A DNA stretch of 64,000 nucleotides from Streptomyces tuirus (GTDB taxonomy: Bacteria; Actinomycetota; Actinomycetes; Streptomycetales; Streptomycetaceae). This document shows, piece by piece, positions 9,028 through 16,904 of this stretch. Each line of letters opens with the position of its first letter. The first letter of the stretch is position 1. The DNA lies in contig JAGTPG010000002.1 in NCBI GenBank assembly GCA_018195615.1, positions 5,511,501 through 5,575,500 on the forward strand. Direction: 5' to 3'. Below the pieces are notes generated by a model, which had not been told where the DNA came from, made no database searches, and saw nothing but the letters and a program-made list of their open reading frames with translations. The position numbers and the translations under genes were made by a program.

Positions 9028-9106
9028 AAAGAAAAGGAGCGCGATTAAATTTCGCCAGTTCGCGTAAAGGCTTCTCGAAATGCGATGGCCGACCGCTCCG
9101 GTCAAC

Positions 9107-9140
9107 TAACTCATAACTTTAGATCGCCATGGCGTGTTAG
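9107..9140 (+). promoter_or_regulatory. Putative promoter of the linaridin exporter operon
   Basis: TAACTCAT at 9107-9114 and TGTTAG at 9135-9140 recur with exactly the same 28-base offset upstream of the hydrolase gene (13924 and 13952). No standard -35 hexamer is seen, which would fit an activator-dependent promoter. The surrounding 141-base gap (9028-9168) is AT-rich for this genome. Confidence 0.5.
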
Positions 9141-9168
9141 CTTCCGTCGGCAAAGCGGGGGAGCGCTC

Positions 9169-11064
9169 ATGGCGAGTTACACGGGGTCGGTCGCGAGTGT
9201 CGCCAGACAGCACACCGGGCTGCTGCTCACCGGCGTGCTGCTCGGCCTGCTGGGCGTGGGCGCCTCGCTCGCCCAGCCCTGGGCCATCGGCAACCTGATC
9301 GAGGCCGCGGGCGGGGGCGCCCCGATGACCGGCCCCGTCGCACAGCTCGTCGGCCTCTTCTGCGCGGGAGCCCTCTTCTCCTCGCTCCAGGCCTACGCCA
9401 TCGGGCGGGCCGGGGAGAACATCGTCTTCGACGTCCGTCAGACCTTGATCGGACGGCTGCTGCGCGCCGATCTCACCGCGTTCGGGAAAGAGTCCCAGGG
9501 CGATATCTTCACCCGCACTGTCACCGACACCTCGCTGGTGAAGATCGCCCTCTCGCAGAGCCTCGCCCAGCTGATCGTCAGCGGCGCCACCGTCATCGGC
9601 GGTGTGGTGCTGATGTTCCTCATCGACCTGTGGCTGATGGTCATCACCATGAGCTGCCTGGGGACCGCCAGCATCATCTCCGTCGCGCTCGCCCGGAAGC
9701 TGCGCAAGGTCGCCCTGCAGAACCGGGACGACACCGGTGCGTTCGCCGGCGACGTCCAGCGCGTGCTCTCCGCGCTGCCCACGGTGAAGGCGTCCCGCGC
9801 CGAGTCCCGTGAGGCCGCCCGCATCGGCGGACTGGCCGAGAGGACGCGGCGCTCGGGCATCCGGGTCAACGCCTACAACGCGCTGCTGATGCCGTCCATG
9901 AACGTCGGCACGCAGGGCGCCCTGGCCGTCGTCGTGGGCGTCGGGATGGCCTGGGTGGCCCGCGGCGAGATGGACATGGCCAGTCTGACCACGTTCATCA
10001 TGTACCTGTTCCAACTGGTGTCGCCGCTGGTGATGTTCTTCATGGGGGTCGGCCAGTTCGTCCAGGGCCGAGCGGCCATCCAGCGGGTGGACGAGCTCGC
10101 CCGCATGCCCCAGGAGGCCGACGATCCAGCCGGCGCCGCGGGCCCCGCTCCCTTCTGGCAACTGGCCCCGCACCAGCCGGCGGTCGAATTCCACGACGTG
10201 CGCTTCGCCTACCGGCGAGGGAAGCGGGCGGAGACGACGCAGGTCCTCAACGGTGTCTCGTTCAGCGTGCCGGCACGCGGACTGACGGCGGTGGTCGGGC
10301 CTTCGGGGGCGGGCAAGACCACCATGTTCCAGCTGATCGAACGCTTCTACGCGGTGGACGGCGGCCGCGTCCGGCTCGGCGGGCAGAACATCGAGGCACT
10401 GCCCCTCGACACGGTCCGCGGACTGGTGGGCTATGTCCAGCAGGACAGCGCGGCCATGCGCGGCACCATCCGGGAGAACCTGACCTACGCCCATCCCCAC
10501 GCCGGTGAGGACGCCCTGTGGGAGGCGGTGGAGATGGCCGGCCTCACGACGGTGATCGCCCAGCTCCCGCACGGCCTCGACACCGAACTCGGCGACCAGG
10601 GCAGCGGACTGTCCGGCGGTCAGCGCCAGCGTCTGTGCATCGCCCGCACGCTGTTGCAGCAACCCGCGGTCATGCTGCTCGACGAGGCCACCTCCAACCT
10701 GGACTCCGACTCGGAGCGGGACTTCCGCGACGTGGTGCGCCGCGTCTCCAGGCGGTGCGCGGTCATCGCCATCGCCCACCGCATCTCGACGGTGATCGAC
10801 GCCGACAAGATCGTGGTGATGGAAGGGGGCAGAGTCCGGGCCACCGGCGTGCACCACGACCTGATGGAGCGCGACGAGCTCTACCGGCGCCTGGCCGGCT
10901 CGCAACTGCACGCCGAGAACGGCTCCGCCGCCCCGGCGGCCGGCCCGGAACGGCTGGAACCGTGGGCGCCCCCGCCCTCCTTCGCGGTCGGCTGGCCGCC
11001 GTATGTCGGACTCACCGAGCAGACCTTGCAGCTTCGGCCCATCAAGAGTGAGGAGCACCGGTGA
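9169..11064 (+). CDS. ABC transporter, fused membrane and ATPase domains (LinT-like linaridin exporter)
   Basis: The 631-residue half-transporter has an N-terminal membrane domain with about five to six segments (residues 15-315) and a C-terminal ATPase with Walker A GPSGAGKTT (~377-385), signature SGLSGGQRQRL and Walker B VMLLDEATSNLD. The membrane half resembles exporters for peptides and lipids. Linaridin clusters encode an exporter of this kind (CypT in the cypemycin cluster), so it probably exports the mature peptide and may give self-immunity. The ATG at 9169 follows a GGGGGAG ribosome binding site. The stop overlaps the oxidoreductase start (GTGA), so the two are coupled. Confidence 0.85.
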   Translation: MASYTGSVASVARQHTGLLLTGVLLGLLGVGASLAQPWAIGNLIEAAGGGAPMTGPVAQLVGLFCAGALFSSLQAYAIGRAGENIVFDVRQTLIGRLLRADLTAFGKESQGDIFTRTVTDTSLVKIALSQSLAQLIVSGATVIGGVVLMFLIDLWLMVITMSCLGTASIISVALARKLRKVALQNRDDTGAFAGDVQRVLSALPTVKASRAESREAARIGGLAERTRRSGIRVNAYNALLMPSMNVGTQGALAVVVGVGMAWVARGEMDMASLTTFIMYLFQLVSPLVMFFMGVGQFVQGRAAIQRVDELARMPQEADDPAGAAGPAPFWQLAPHQPAVEFHDVRFAYRRGKRAETTQVLNGVSFSVPARGLTAVVGPSGAGKTTMFQLIERFYAVDGGRVRLGGQNIEALPLDTVRGLVGYVQQDSAAMRGTIRENLTYAHPHAGEDALWEAVEMAGLTTVIAQLPHGLDTELGDQGSGLSGGQRQRLCIARTLLQQPAVMLLDEATSNLDSDSERDFRDVVRRVSRRCAVIAIAHRISTVIDADKIVVMEGGRVRATGVHHDLMERDELYRRLAGSQLHAENGSAAPAAGPERLEPWAPPPSFAVGWPPYVGLTEQTLQLRPIKSEEHR

Positions 11065-12536
11065 GCACCACCGACGTCGCCATCGTGGGCACCGGACCCA
11101 ACGGCCTCGCGGCCGGCGTGGTCCTGGCCCGTGCCGGTCTGCGCGTGGAGCTCCACGAGGCGGCCGAGACCATCGGGGGAGGGCTGCGCACCGCTTCGCT
11201 CTTCGACTCCGGCGTCGTGCACGACATCTGCTCCGCCGTCCACCCCATGGCCGCCGCCTCGCCGTTCTTCCGCGCGTTCGACCTGCCGTCCCGCGGGGTC
11301 GAGCTCCTGCAGCCCGAGATCAGTTACGCCCATCCGCTGGACGGGGGCCGTGCCGCCCTGGCCTACCGCTCACTGGCGAAGACCTGCGAGCACCTGGGCG
11401 CCGACGGCCCCGGCTGGCGCCGGCTGATGGGCCCGCTGCTCGAGCGCAGCGAAGCGGTCGTCGACCTCGTCCTCTCCGGGCAGCGCAGTATGCCGCGAGA
11501 CCCTGCGGCGGCCCTGCTGCTGGCCGGCCGGGTGGCGGTCCACGGCAGCGGGCTCGGCGCGGCGCGCTTCCGGGGCGAGGAGGCGCCCGCCCTGCTCACC
11601 GGCGTCGCCGCGCACGCCGTCGGCAGGCTGCCGAGCCTGGCGTCCGCGGCGGTGGCCATGCTGCTGGGCCACCTGGCGCACGGGACGGGGTGGCCGCTGC
11701 CGCGCGGGGGCAGCGGCCGTATCGCACAGGCGCTGGCCGAGGACATCACGGCGCACGGCGGCGTCCTCCACACCGGACACCACGTGACGGACCTGGCCGA
11801 ACTGCAGGGCGCACGCGCGGTGTTGCTCGACACCAGCGCCAAGGGCTTCCTGGCCCTCGCGGGCGGCCGGCTGCCCCGTGCCTACGCGCGCCGCCTGGAG
11901 CGGTTCCGCTACGGCCCGGGCGCCGCCAAGGTCGACTTCCTGGTCTCCGAGCCGATCCCCTGGGCCGACCCGGAGGTGGGCCGCGCCGGGACGGTGCATC
12001 TGGGCGGCACGCACGCCGAGATGGTGCGGCAGGAAACGGCGAACGCCCGCGGAGTGCGTACCGGGGAGCCGTTCGTCCTCGTGGTGGACCCGGCGGTCGT
12101 CGACCCCGGGCGGGCCCTGCCCGGAAAGCGCCCCGTGTGGGCGTACGCGCATGTGCCGAACGGTGACCCCACCGACCCCTACGACCTGGTCCGGGCGCGG
12201 ATCGAGCGCTACGCCCCCGGGTTCGGTGACACCGTCGTCGCCCACCGCTCCGTCGCCGCCGCCGCGTACGAGGCCTACAACCCCAACTACGTCGGCGGGG
12301 ACATCGGTTCCGGTGCGATGACGCTCTACCAGAGCATCGCGCGGCCCGTACCGCGCTTCGACCCCTACCGCACGCCGCTGCCCGGGGTCTTCCTGTGCTC
12401 CTCGGCCACGCCGCCGGGTCCCAGTGTGCACGGAATGTCTGGATACCTGGCCGCGCTCTCCGCTCTCCGGCATTGTTTCGGGATATGTGACCTACCCGAC
12501 TTGGCGCCCGATTCGGCACGACTCGAATTCAGGTGA
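11061..12536 (+). CDS. FAD-dependent oxidoreductase, phytoene desaturase-like, in linaridin cluster
   Basis: The 491-residue protein begins with a dinucleotide-binding motif (VAIVGTGPNGLAAG; GTGPNG at residues 10-15, followed by EAAETIGGGLR). It ends with the flavin-site segment ATPPGPSVHGMSGYLAA found in phytoene-desaturase-type amine oxidase fold enzymes. It should carry out a flavin-dependent oxidation or desaturation. Such enzymes occur in a subset of linaridin clusters as I remember them, but their substrate is unknown to me; modification of the peptide is the simplest inference. It is translationally coupled to the exporter gene. Confidence 0.75.
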   Translation: MSTTDVAIVGTGPNGLAAGVVLARAGLRVELHEAAETIGGGLRTASLFDSGVVHDICSAVHPMAAASPFFRAFDLPSRGVELLQPEISYAHPLDGGRAALAYRSLAKTCEHLGADGPGWRRLMGPLLERSEAVVDLVLSGQRSMPRDPAAALLLAGRVAVHGSGLGAARFRGEEAPALLTGVAAHAVGRLPSLASAAVAMLLGHLAHGTGWPLPRGGSGRIAQALAEDITAHGGVLHTGHHVTDLAELQGARAVLLDTSAKGFLALAGGRLPRAYARRLERFRYGPGAAKVDFLVSEPIPWADPEVGRAGTVHLGGTHAEMVRQETANARGVRTGEPFVLVVDPAVVDPGRALPGKRPVWAYAHVPNGDPTDPYDLVRARIERYAPGFGDTVVAHRSVAAAAYEAYNPNYVGGDIGSGAMTLYQSIARPVPRFDPYRTPLPGVFLCSSATPPGPSVHGMSGYLAALSALRHCFGICDLPDLAPDSARLEFR

Positions 12537-12591
12537 TAAACCGGCGTCCGAAATCCATGGAACAGTCCGGATCGCGTTTGGTACGGTGGAG

Positions 12592-12620
12592 TCAACGAAG
12601 CTCCCCACAAGCTCCGTTGA
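12592..12620. repeat. Imperfect 11-bp inverted repeat upstream of the methyltransferase gene
   Basis: TCAACGAAGCT (12592-12602) and AGCTCCGTTGA (12610-12620) pair with one mismatch across a 7-base spacer. It lies in the 240-base gap after the oxidoreductase gene. A smaller hairpin AACCAC/GTGGTT follows near 12648-12663. These could be an operator and an attenuator for the methyltransferase gene; neither has a U-rich tail typical of a terminator. Confidence 0.45.
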
Positions 12621-12776
12621 GGCGTTACCGCGCTGCTGTCTGACTAACCACGCGGGTGGTTGCGGAGTTTCCGTGACCGCTGTAGCCGGCCGCTTGCGTC
12701 TTGCCCGGCTCCGACTCCTCGGCTTCATGACGCTCCCATCGGTATGCAGTGGGGACATCATGAACGGGGAATATCT

Positions 12777-13535
12777 GTGGTAACCGGAGTCGAAGACATA
12801 GGATATGGCAGACAGTTCGAGGGTTGGTACGACCGGCTGATCCCGGACGACAGGATTACCGCCGAAGCCGTAAAGGGGCTGCAGGCCCTTCACCCCGCTC
12901 CCGAGGCGGGGACCCTGGAATTCGGTGTCGGCACCGGACGGATCGCCATCCCGCTGTCCCGGAGCGTCGGCCGGGTGACCGGCGTGGACTCCTCACCGGA
13001 GATGCTGGACGCGCTGCGCGTCAAGCTCAAGGACGGCGGCGACGTCATCCCGGTGCACGGGGACATCCGCACCCACACCTCGGAATCCCGCTACGGGATG
13101 GTGTACTGCGTATGCGCGACCCTGTCCTGCCTGACCACTCCCGAGGACCAGCAAAGGGCAGTTCAGCGCGCGGCCGACCTCCTCGTCCCCGGTGGCCGGC
13201 TGGTCATCGAGACGCACAACAAGCCGCCGATCCTGGAACTGCACGAGGGCCGGACCCGCACCACCTACTTCGTCCCCTACCCGGAGCCGGGGACAGGTGT
13301 GCAGACCCATTCCACCCTGCTCGACGGCGGCCTGTGGCACTGCTCGCACATCCTGTACCAGGCCGACGGCACCACCAGGGTGGGCAGCGAACTCACCCGG
13401 CTGACCACGCCGGAGGACGTCGACGGCTACGCCCGTGCGGCCGGGCTGGAGCCCGAGGCCCACATGTCGCACTGGGACGGCACCCCCTACAGCGAACGAG
13501 CACCCCTGTTCCTGTGCTGCTACGTCAAACCCTGA
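12777..13535 (+). CDS. SAM-dependent methyltransferase (CypM/LinM-like)
   Basis: The 252-residue class I methyltransferase has SAM motif I in LEFGVGTGRIAIPLS (about 43-57), motif II acidic residue in VTGVDSSPEMLDAL and post-motif LVPGGRLVIETHN. In linaridin clusters CypM N,N-dimethylates the peptide N-terminus; the domain layout and location suggest the same job here. GTG at 12777 is chosen because GGGGA lies 6 bases upstream; the open frame extends further up but no family sequence is seen there. The downstream HTH gene begins 43 bases later. Confidence 0.8.
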   Translation: MVTGVEDIGYGRQFEGWYDRLIPDDRITAEAVKGLQALHPAPEAGTLEFGVGTGRIAIPLSRSVGRVTGVDSSPEMLDALRVKLKDGGDVIPVHGDIRTHTSESRYGMVYCVCATLSCLTTPEDQQRAVQRAADLLVPGGRLVIETHNKPPILELHEGRTRTTYFVPYPEPGTGVQTHSTLLDGGLWHCSHILYQADGTTRVGSELTRLTTPEDVDGYARAAGLEPEAHMSHWDGTPYSERAPLFLCCYVKP

Positions 13536-13578
13536 GCGCACTACACACTGCACACGGTTGGCTTTGAGGGGGTTGCAC

Positions 13579-13926
13579 GTGGGGCGTCCGCCAGTACTTC
13601 CGGTAGACAAGAAACTCGGCCTGGTGGTCAGAGTGATGAGCGGTGAACTGACGGCGGCGGAAGCCGCCCGGGAAGCAGGAGTGTCCGAGCAGTCGGTGTC
13701 GAACTGGCGCCGGCAGTTTATTGAGGGCGGCCGGAACGGCCTGGCCGGCGAGGGCGGAAGACACACCGAAGAAGCGTCCCGCATGGCCGAGCTGGCAAAA
13801 GAAAACGCCATGCTGAAGACGACGATCGGCGAACTCTACATGGAACTGCGGAAGTACAGCCGGAGCACGGCCGTACGTCCGCCGCAGCGTCGTGAAGGAA
13901 CCCGCCCGGGACGGCTCGTAAATTAA
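13579..13926 (+). CDS. Small HTH protein resembling IS3-type OrfA (transposase-like DNA-binding protein)
   Basis: The 115-residue protein has an HTH_Tnp/Hin-like fold (LTAAEAAREAGVSEQSVSNW) followed by a leucine-rich coiled coil (MAELAKENAMLKTTIGELYMEL), the pattern of IS3 OrfA. There is no OrfB with a DDE domain and no terminal repeats, so it does not look like an active insertion sequence. Its place between the methyltransferase and hydrolase genes, and the palindromic promoter just after it, make a cluster regulator plausible. The start is GTG 13579, with GAGGGGG a few bases upstream. An origin as a domesticated transposase fragment is possible. Confidence 0.65.
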   Translation: MGRPPVLPVDKKLGLVVRVMSGELTAAEAAREAGVSEQSVSNWRRQFIEGGRNGLAGEGGRHTEEASRMAELAKENAMLKTTIGELYMELRKYSRSTAVRPPQRREGTRPGRLVN

Positions 13927-13957
13927 CTCATTAATTGAGTCCGGGATTACATGTTAG
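13924..13957 (+). promoter_or_regulatory. Putative promoter of the linaridin maturation operon
   Basis: TAACTCAT (13924-13931) and TGTTAG (13952-13957) repeat the arrangement upstream of the exporter gene with the same 28-base offset. ACTCA (13926-13930) and TGAGT (13936-13940) form an inverted repeat that could bind a dimeric regulator. The transcript would begin with the hydrolase gene. Confidence 0.5.
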
Positions 13958-13999
13958 CCTTCCGGGCAGACAGTCACTTCACATCACGGGGGAGGGAAT

Positions 14000-15019
14000 G
14001 TGGCGTATTTGGAGCGCCAGTTTGCCGTCGGCATTTCTGGATTGGCCGGCGCTAGCCTTCTGACCGGTGCGGTAACGCGATTCACTGGAAAACGCGAGCG
14101 TGCCCGTCGCTGCATACTGCACGAGAGACCGGACGGCAGCCTCGTCGAGGTCGACGTCCATATCCCTCCGCAGGCACAGCGCGCCGTTCTGTTGGACAAC
14201 GGGATGGGCGCGCCCCAGGAATACTGGGACTGGGTCTGCGACGCACTTCCCGCGGACATGGGGTACGTGCGGTTCAACCGTCCCGGCTACGGGCTCAGCA
14301 CGCCGGACACCCGATACGGCCTGGACCCGCACTTCGAGCTGCTGCAGGAACTGCGCGACACCTACATCGCCGGTCTTCCGGTCGTCCTGGCAGGCCACTC
14401 TCTGGGCGGGTACCTCGTCGCGGCCTACGCGTCGCTGCATCCGGACGCGGTGGAGGGCGTGACGCAGGTGGTCATGATCGACGCCACCGAGGTGGTCAGC
14501 CTGCGCCATGCCCGCCGGACCGACGTCGACCGCTGGTCCCACCAGCGGATGGTGATGGAGCAGGTGTTCGCCGCCACAGGCCTCTCGGTCTTCCGCCCCG
14601 CGATGAACCGGAATGAGCAGTTCCGCCCGGACGTCAACCGGAGCTTCCGGGCGTTCCTGGCCACCCCCCGCACCTGGGCCACGGCCCATCGGGAGTACCG
14701 GGACGCCCAGACCTATCCGCAACTGACCGATCTGGACTGCCCGCTGACCGTCATCACGGCGGAGAACAACATCGGCGACAACACCCTGCACGCCGGTATC
14801 CAGGCCCGGCTGGCCGTCATCTCCAAGCGGGCCCGGCACCACTTCGTCGCCGGCTCCGATCACGAGTCCCTGCTCTCCGTGCGGCCGCACGCCGAAGAGG
14901 TGGCGGAGCTGATCGCCGGCGACCCGCCCTCCGAGCCGCTCGGGCCGTCGTGGCGGCCGTCGACCAAGGGGCGCCGGGCCAGTGGGAGCACCGCGGAGCG
15001 AGAGGCGGAATTGGCATGA
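14000..15019 (+). CDS. Membrane-anchored alpha/beta hydrolase (LinG-like linaridin protein)
   Basis: The 339-residue protein starts with a short hydrophobic stretch (ISGLAGASLLTGAV) and then an alpha/beta hydrolase fold. The nucleophile elbow is GHSLGG with Ser134, an early RFNRPGYGLS strand-turn is typical, and a late GSDHESL may supply the catalytic His. In linaridin clusters a hydrolase-like domain, either separate or fused to a membrane domain (CypH), is essential for maturation; its exact reaction is not known to me. GTG 14000 is preferred because GGGGAGG lies close upstream. The stop overlaps the next start (ATGA). Confidence 0.78.
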   Translation: MAYLERQFAVGISGLAGASLLTGAVTRFTGKRERARRCILHERPDGSLVEVDVHIPPQAQRAVLLDNGMGAPQEYWDWVCDALPADMGYVRFNRPGYGLSTPDTRYGLDPHFELLQELRDTYIAGLPVVLAGHSLGGYLVAAYASLHPDAVEGVTQVVMIDATEVVSLRHARRTDVDRWSHQRMVMEQVFAATGLSVFRPAMNRNEQFRPDVNRSFRAFLATPRTWATAHREYRDAQTYPQLTDLDCPLTVITAENNIGDNTLHAGIQARLAVISKRARHHFVAGSDHESLLSVRPHAEEVAELIAGDPPSEPLGPSWRPSTKGRRASGSTAEREAELA

Positions 15020-15603
15020 CCATGAAGCTGAGTGCCGAACGCGTCAAGGTCGCCGCCGTCACGACGTCGCTCGCCGCATGGCTGGTCGCGACGGCCGTGG
15101 CACAGATCCCCGAGCAGCGCTTCGACGGGCTCCTGCACCGCGGGAAGTTGCGCATACCGACCCCGAACTGGCGCTTCTTCGGGCCGAACCCCGGCGTCAA
15201 GGACAACCACCTCCTCTACCGCGACCTCACGGACGGCAAGCCCGGCGAGTGGACGGAGGTTCCGATCGTCCAGGACCGGCCGTGGTACGCACTGGCCTGG
15301 AACGCCCGCAACCGGAGCCCGAAGGCCCTGTTCGACGCGACCCAGCACGCCCTCACCCATGCGGTCGCCTTCGGATCCGAGGTGCTTCCCGTGACGACGG
15401 CGACCGGGTACCGGCTGCTGGCCCGCTACATCCAGCTCCACCTGCCACATGCCGAGGGCGCCTCGCACAGCCAGTTCATGCTGCTGCATTCGTACCCGAC
15501 CAGCCCGGAAGACCGGAACATCGAACCCGTCTTCGTCTCCATGGAATTCCCCTTGGAGGGAGACGTCACCCCTGCTGACGCGCCATCGCGGACAGCGGCA
15601 TAG
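15016..15603 (+). CDS. Small membrane-anchored protein, possibly DUF5819-like (LinE-like)
   Basis: The 195-residue protein has one N-terminal transmembrane segment (VAAVTTSLAAWLVATAVAQI) and an outer or cytosolic part with an aromatic motif, PTPNWRFFGPNPGVKDNHLL. I remember a similar W-x-F-F/A-P-x-P motif in DUF5819 and HTTM-associated proteins. It is translationally coupled to the hydrolase gene, so the two may form the split equivalent of the fused CypH-type maturation protein. The function is unproven. The ATG at 15016 is used because of the overlap; ATG 15022 is an alternative. Confidence 0.65.
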   Translation: MTMKLSAERVKVAAVTTSLAAWLVATAVAQIPEQRFDGLLHRGKLRIPTPNWRFFGPNPGVKDNHLLYRDLTDGKPGEWTEVPIVQDRPWYALAWNARNRSPKALFDATQHALTHAVAFGSEVLPVTTATGYRLLARYIQLHLPHAEGASHSQFMLLHSYPTSPEDRNIEPVFVSMEFPLEGDVTPADAPSRTAA

Positions 15604-15638
15604 CGAGTCGACCAACCCCCTCGACTGGAAGCCGCGAG

Positions 15639-15735
15639 CTCACTCGGCACCTTCGTGCCGCGTGAGTCCGCGCCCTCCCGCCGAACGGCTGGAGAACTCG
15701 CCCCGAGAATTTCTGAGAGAAATCTCTGAGAGAAA
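15639..15735 (+). promoter_or_regulatory. Leader hairpin and GA-rich direct repeats before the precursor gene
   Basis: CTCAC-T-CGGCAC (15639-15650) pairs with GTGCCG-C-GTGAG (15655-15666) across a CTTC loop with one mismatch. TCTGAGAGAAA then occurs twice (15712-15722 and 15725-15735, 13-base period) just before the ribosome binding site at 15735-15740. The hairpin could terminate or process the upstream transcript and the purine-rich stretch could raise translation of the precursor. This is inference from position. Confidence 0.5.
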
Positions 15736-15745
15736 GAGGACAAGA

Positions 15746-15927
15746 ATGTCTGTTGTGGCTGACTTCGCCAACACCGAGCTGGTGGACGTGACCCCGGGCC
15801 GTATCGGCAACGAGGCGACCCCGACCATGCTCACCCCGACGGCCACCATCGCGACCCCGAGGGTGTCGCGGTGACCGCCGCGACCGCCTACGCCTTCAAC
15901 GAGGTCACGAACGACCTCGCGGGCTGA
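15746..15927 (+). CDS. Linaridin precursor peptide (one base missing; 60 residues when corrected)
   Basis: As sequenced, the frame from ATG 15746 stops at 15874 after 42 residues. Adding one C to the CCCC run at 15855-15858 extends it to the TGA at 15925-15927, giving 60 residues. The leader contains FANTELVDVTPG (residues 7-18), matching the FANTxL motif of linaridin precursors such as CypA. The likely core (about 24-60) holds nine Thr, no Ser and no Cys, and includes TPEGVAVT. Linaridin enzymes convert Thr to dehydrobutyrine, and the missing C-terminal Cys fits a non-AviCys (legonaridin-like) type; no CypD-like decarboxylase is visible. AGAGGA lies 5 bases before the start. The exact cleavage site is unknown. 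Confidence 0.82.
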
Positions 15928-15983
15928 ACTGACGGCCGGCGGGCGATGCTGACCCGCATCGCCGGCTCCGTCCGATGAAAGAC

Positions 15984-16027
15984 GCGGCGGCACGGTACGC
16001 CCGATACGCATACCGTGCCGCCGCTTT
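15984..16027 (+). terminator. Strong hairpin after the precursor gene
   Basis: A perfect 14-bp stem (GCGGCGGCACGGTA at 15984-15997 with its complement at 16011-16024), 13-base loop, followed by TTT. It lies 57 bases after the corrected precursor stop and before the membrane-protein gene. It probably ends most precursor transcripts while letting some read through, giving excess precursor over enzymes. Confidence 0.75.
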
Positions 16028-16070
16028 CGTATCCACCGTACTCGCATCACACCATCGGGAGCACCCATCC

Positions 16071-16904
16071 ATGTTCCTCAGCGCTCCGCCCGAGGTCACG
16101 GCACGCCGAGTGGCTTCGCTGGGTACGCTGGTCTCCGCACTGGAAATGCTGAGCCAGACGCGTAAGTTCGAAGAAGGCGAAATGCTGAGCGGCCAGGTGG
16201 CCAACATGCGCCCCAAGTTCGCCAAGCGCTTTCCCCGGCTGACCCGCGCCCTCGAATCCAAGAAGGCAGCGGTCGCCCTCTACGGGATACAGGCGGGTGC
16301 TTCCGCCGCCACGCTGATCTGGGGTCACAAGCGCGGAGTGCGCACGGTGGGCAGTGCCGTTCTGGCGGTGACGGGCGCGGCCGGACGGGTGCGCTCCCCC
16401 TTCGGTGGGGACGGCGCCGACCAGCTCCAGCAAGTGATCAACATCGCCCTGGCCTCGACCGGCACCTTCCAGGACGGCGAGAAGGCCCGCGACGTGGCCA
16501 TGCGCACGCTGGCCCTGGAGACGACCATCTCCTACGTCGCGTCCGGCGTGGTCAAGCTCGTCTCCCCGGTGTGGCTCAGCGGAGAGGCGTTCAGCGGGGT
16601 CATCCGCACGCGCAACTACGGGGACCAGCGCGTCTACCGCCTCGTGCACAAGTACCCGATGGCGGGCAAGCTCGTCACCTGGGGAACGATCGTCGCCGAG
16701 GTCTCCTTTCCCCTGGTCTTCGTCCTGCCCAAGCCCGCGGCGAAGGCCTACCTCGGCTCGATGACGCTCTTCCACCTGGGAATCGGGCAGTTCATGGGCC
16801 TCAACCGCTTTGTGCTGGCCTTCGGCGCCACCCACCCGGCGCTCCTCTACGTCTTCGCCCAGAGGGAACAGCGCGCGGAGCTGCCCGGACGGGCCGAGGC
16901 GTGA
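16071..16904 (+). CDS. Multi-pass membrane protein of the linaridin cluster (LinL/LinH-like)
   Basis: The 277-residue protein has several hydrophobic segments (for example AVALYGIQAGASAATLIW, ISYVASGVVKLVSPVWL, LVTWGTIVAEVSFPLVFVL and LGSMTLFHLGIGQFMGL), consistent with about five to six membrane passes. The ISYVASGVVKL...SG...V pattern is reminiscent of HTTM/DoxX-like proteins. Linaridin clusters encode membrane proteins needed for dehydration and maturation, so it is probably part of a membrane complex with the hydrolase and the small anchored protein. ATG 16071 is preferred; an in-frame ATG at 15975 would place codons inside the terminator hairpin. It is the last gene of the island. Confidence 0.7.
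   Translation: MFLSAPPEVTARRVASLGTLVSALEMLSQTRKFEEGEMLSGQVANMRPKFAKRFPRLTRALESKKAAVALYGIQAGASAATLIWGHKRGVRTVGSAVLAVTGAAGRVRSPFGGDGADQLQQVINIALASTGTFQDGEKARDVAMRTLALETTISYVASGVVKLVSPVWLSGEAFSGVIRTRNYGDQRVYRLVHKYPMAGKLVTWGTIVAEVSFPLVFVLPKPAAKAYLGSMTLFHLGIGQFMGLNRFVLAFGATHPALLYVFAQREQRAELPGRAEA

Noticed and set aside
12424..12783. A 119-codon frame between the oxidoreductase and methyltransferase genes
   Set aside because: It starts within the oxidoreductase gene in another frame and shows no protein-like pattern or ribosome binding site. The gap holds inverted repeats instead.
13579..13926. Calling an IS3 insertion sequence
   Set aside because: There is no OrfB, no DDE residues, no terminal inverted repeats and no target duplication that I can see. 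Only an OrfA-like protein is present.
15975..16070. Upstream ATG at 15975 for the membrane protein gene
   Set aside because: The extra codons fall inside a perfect terminator hairpin and give a low-complexity peptide. ATG 16071 has GGGAG upstream.
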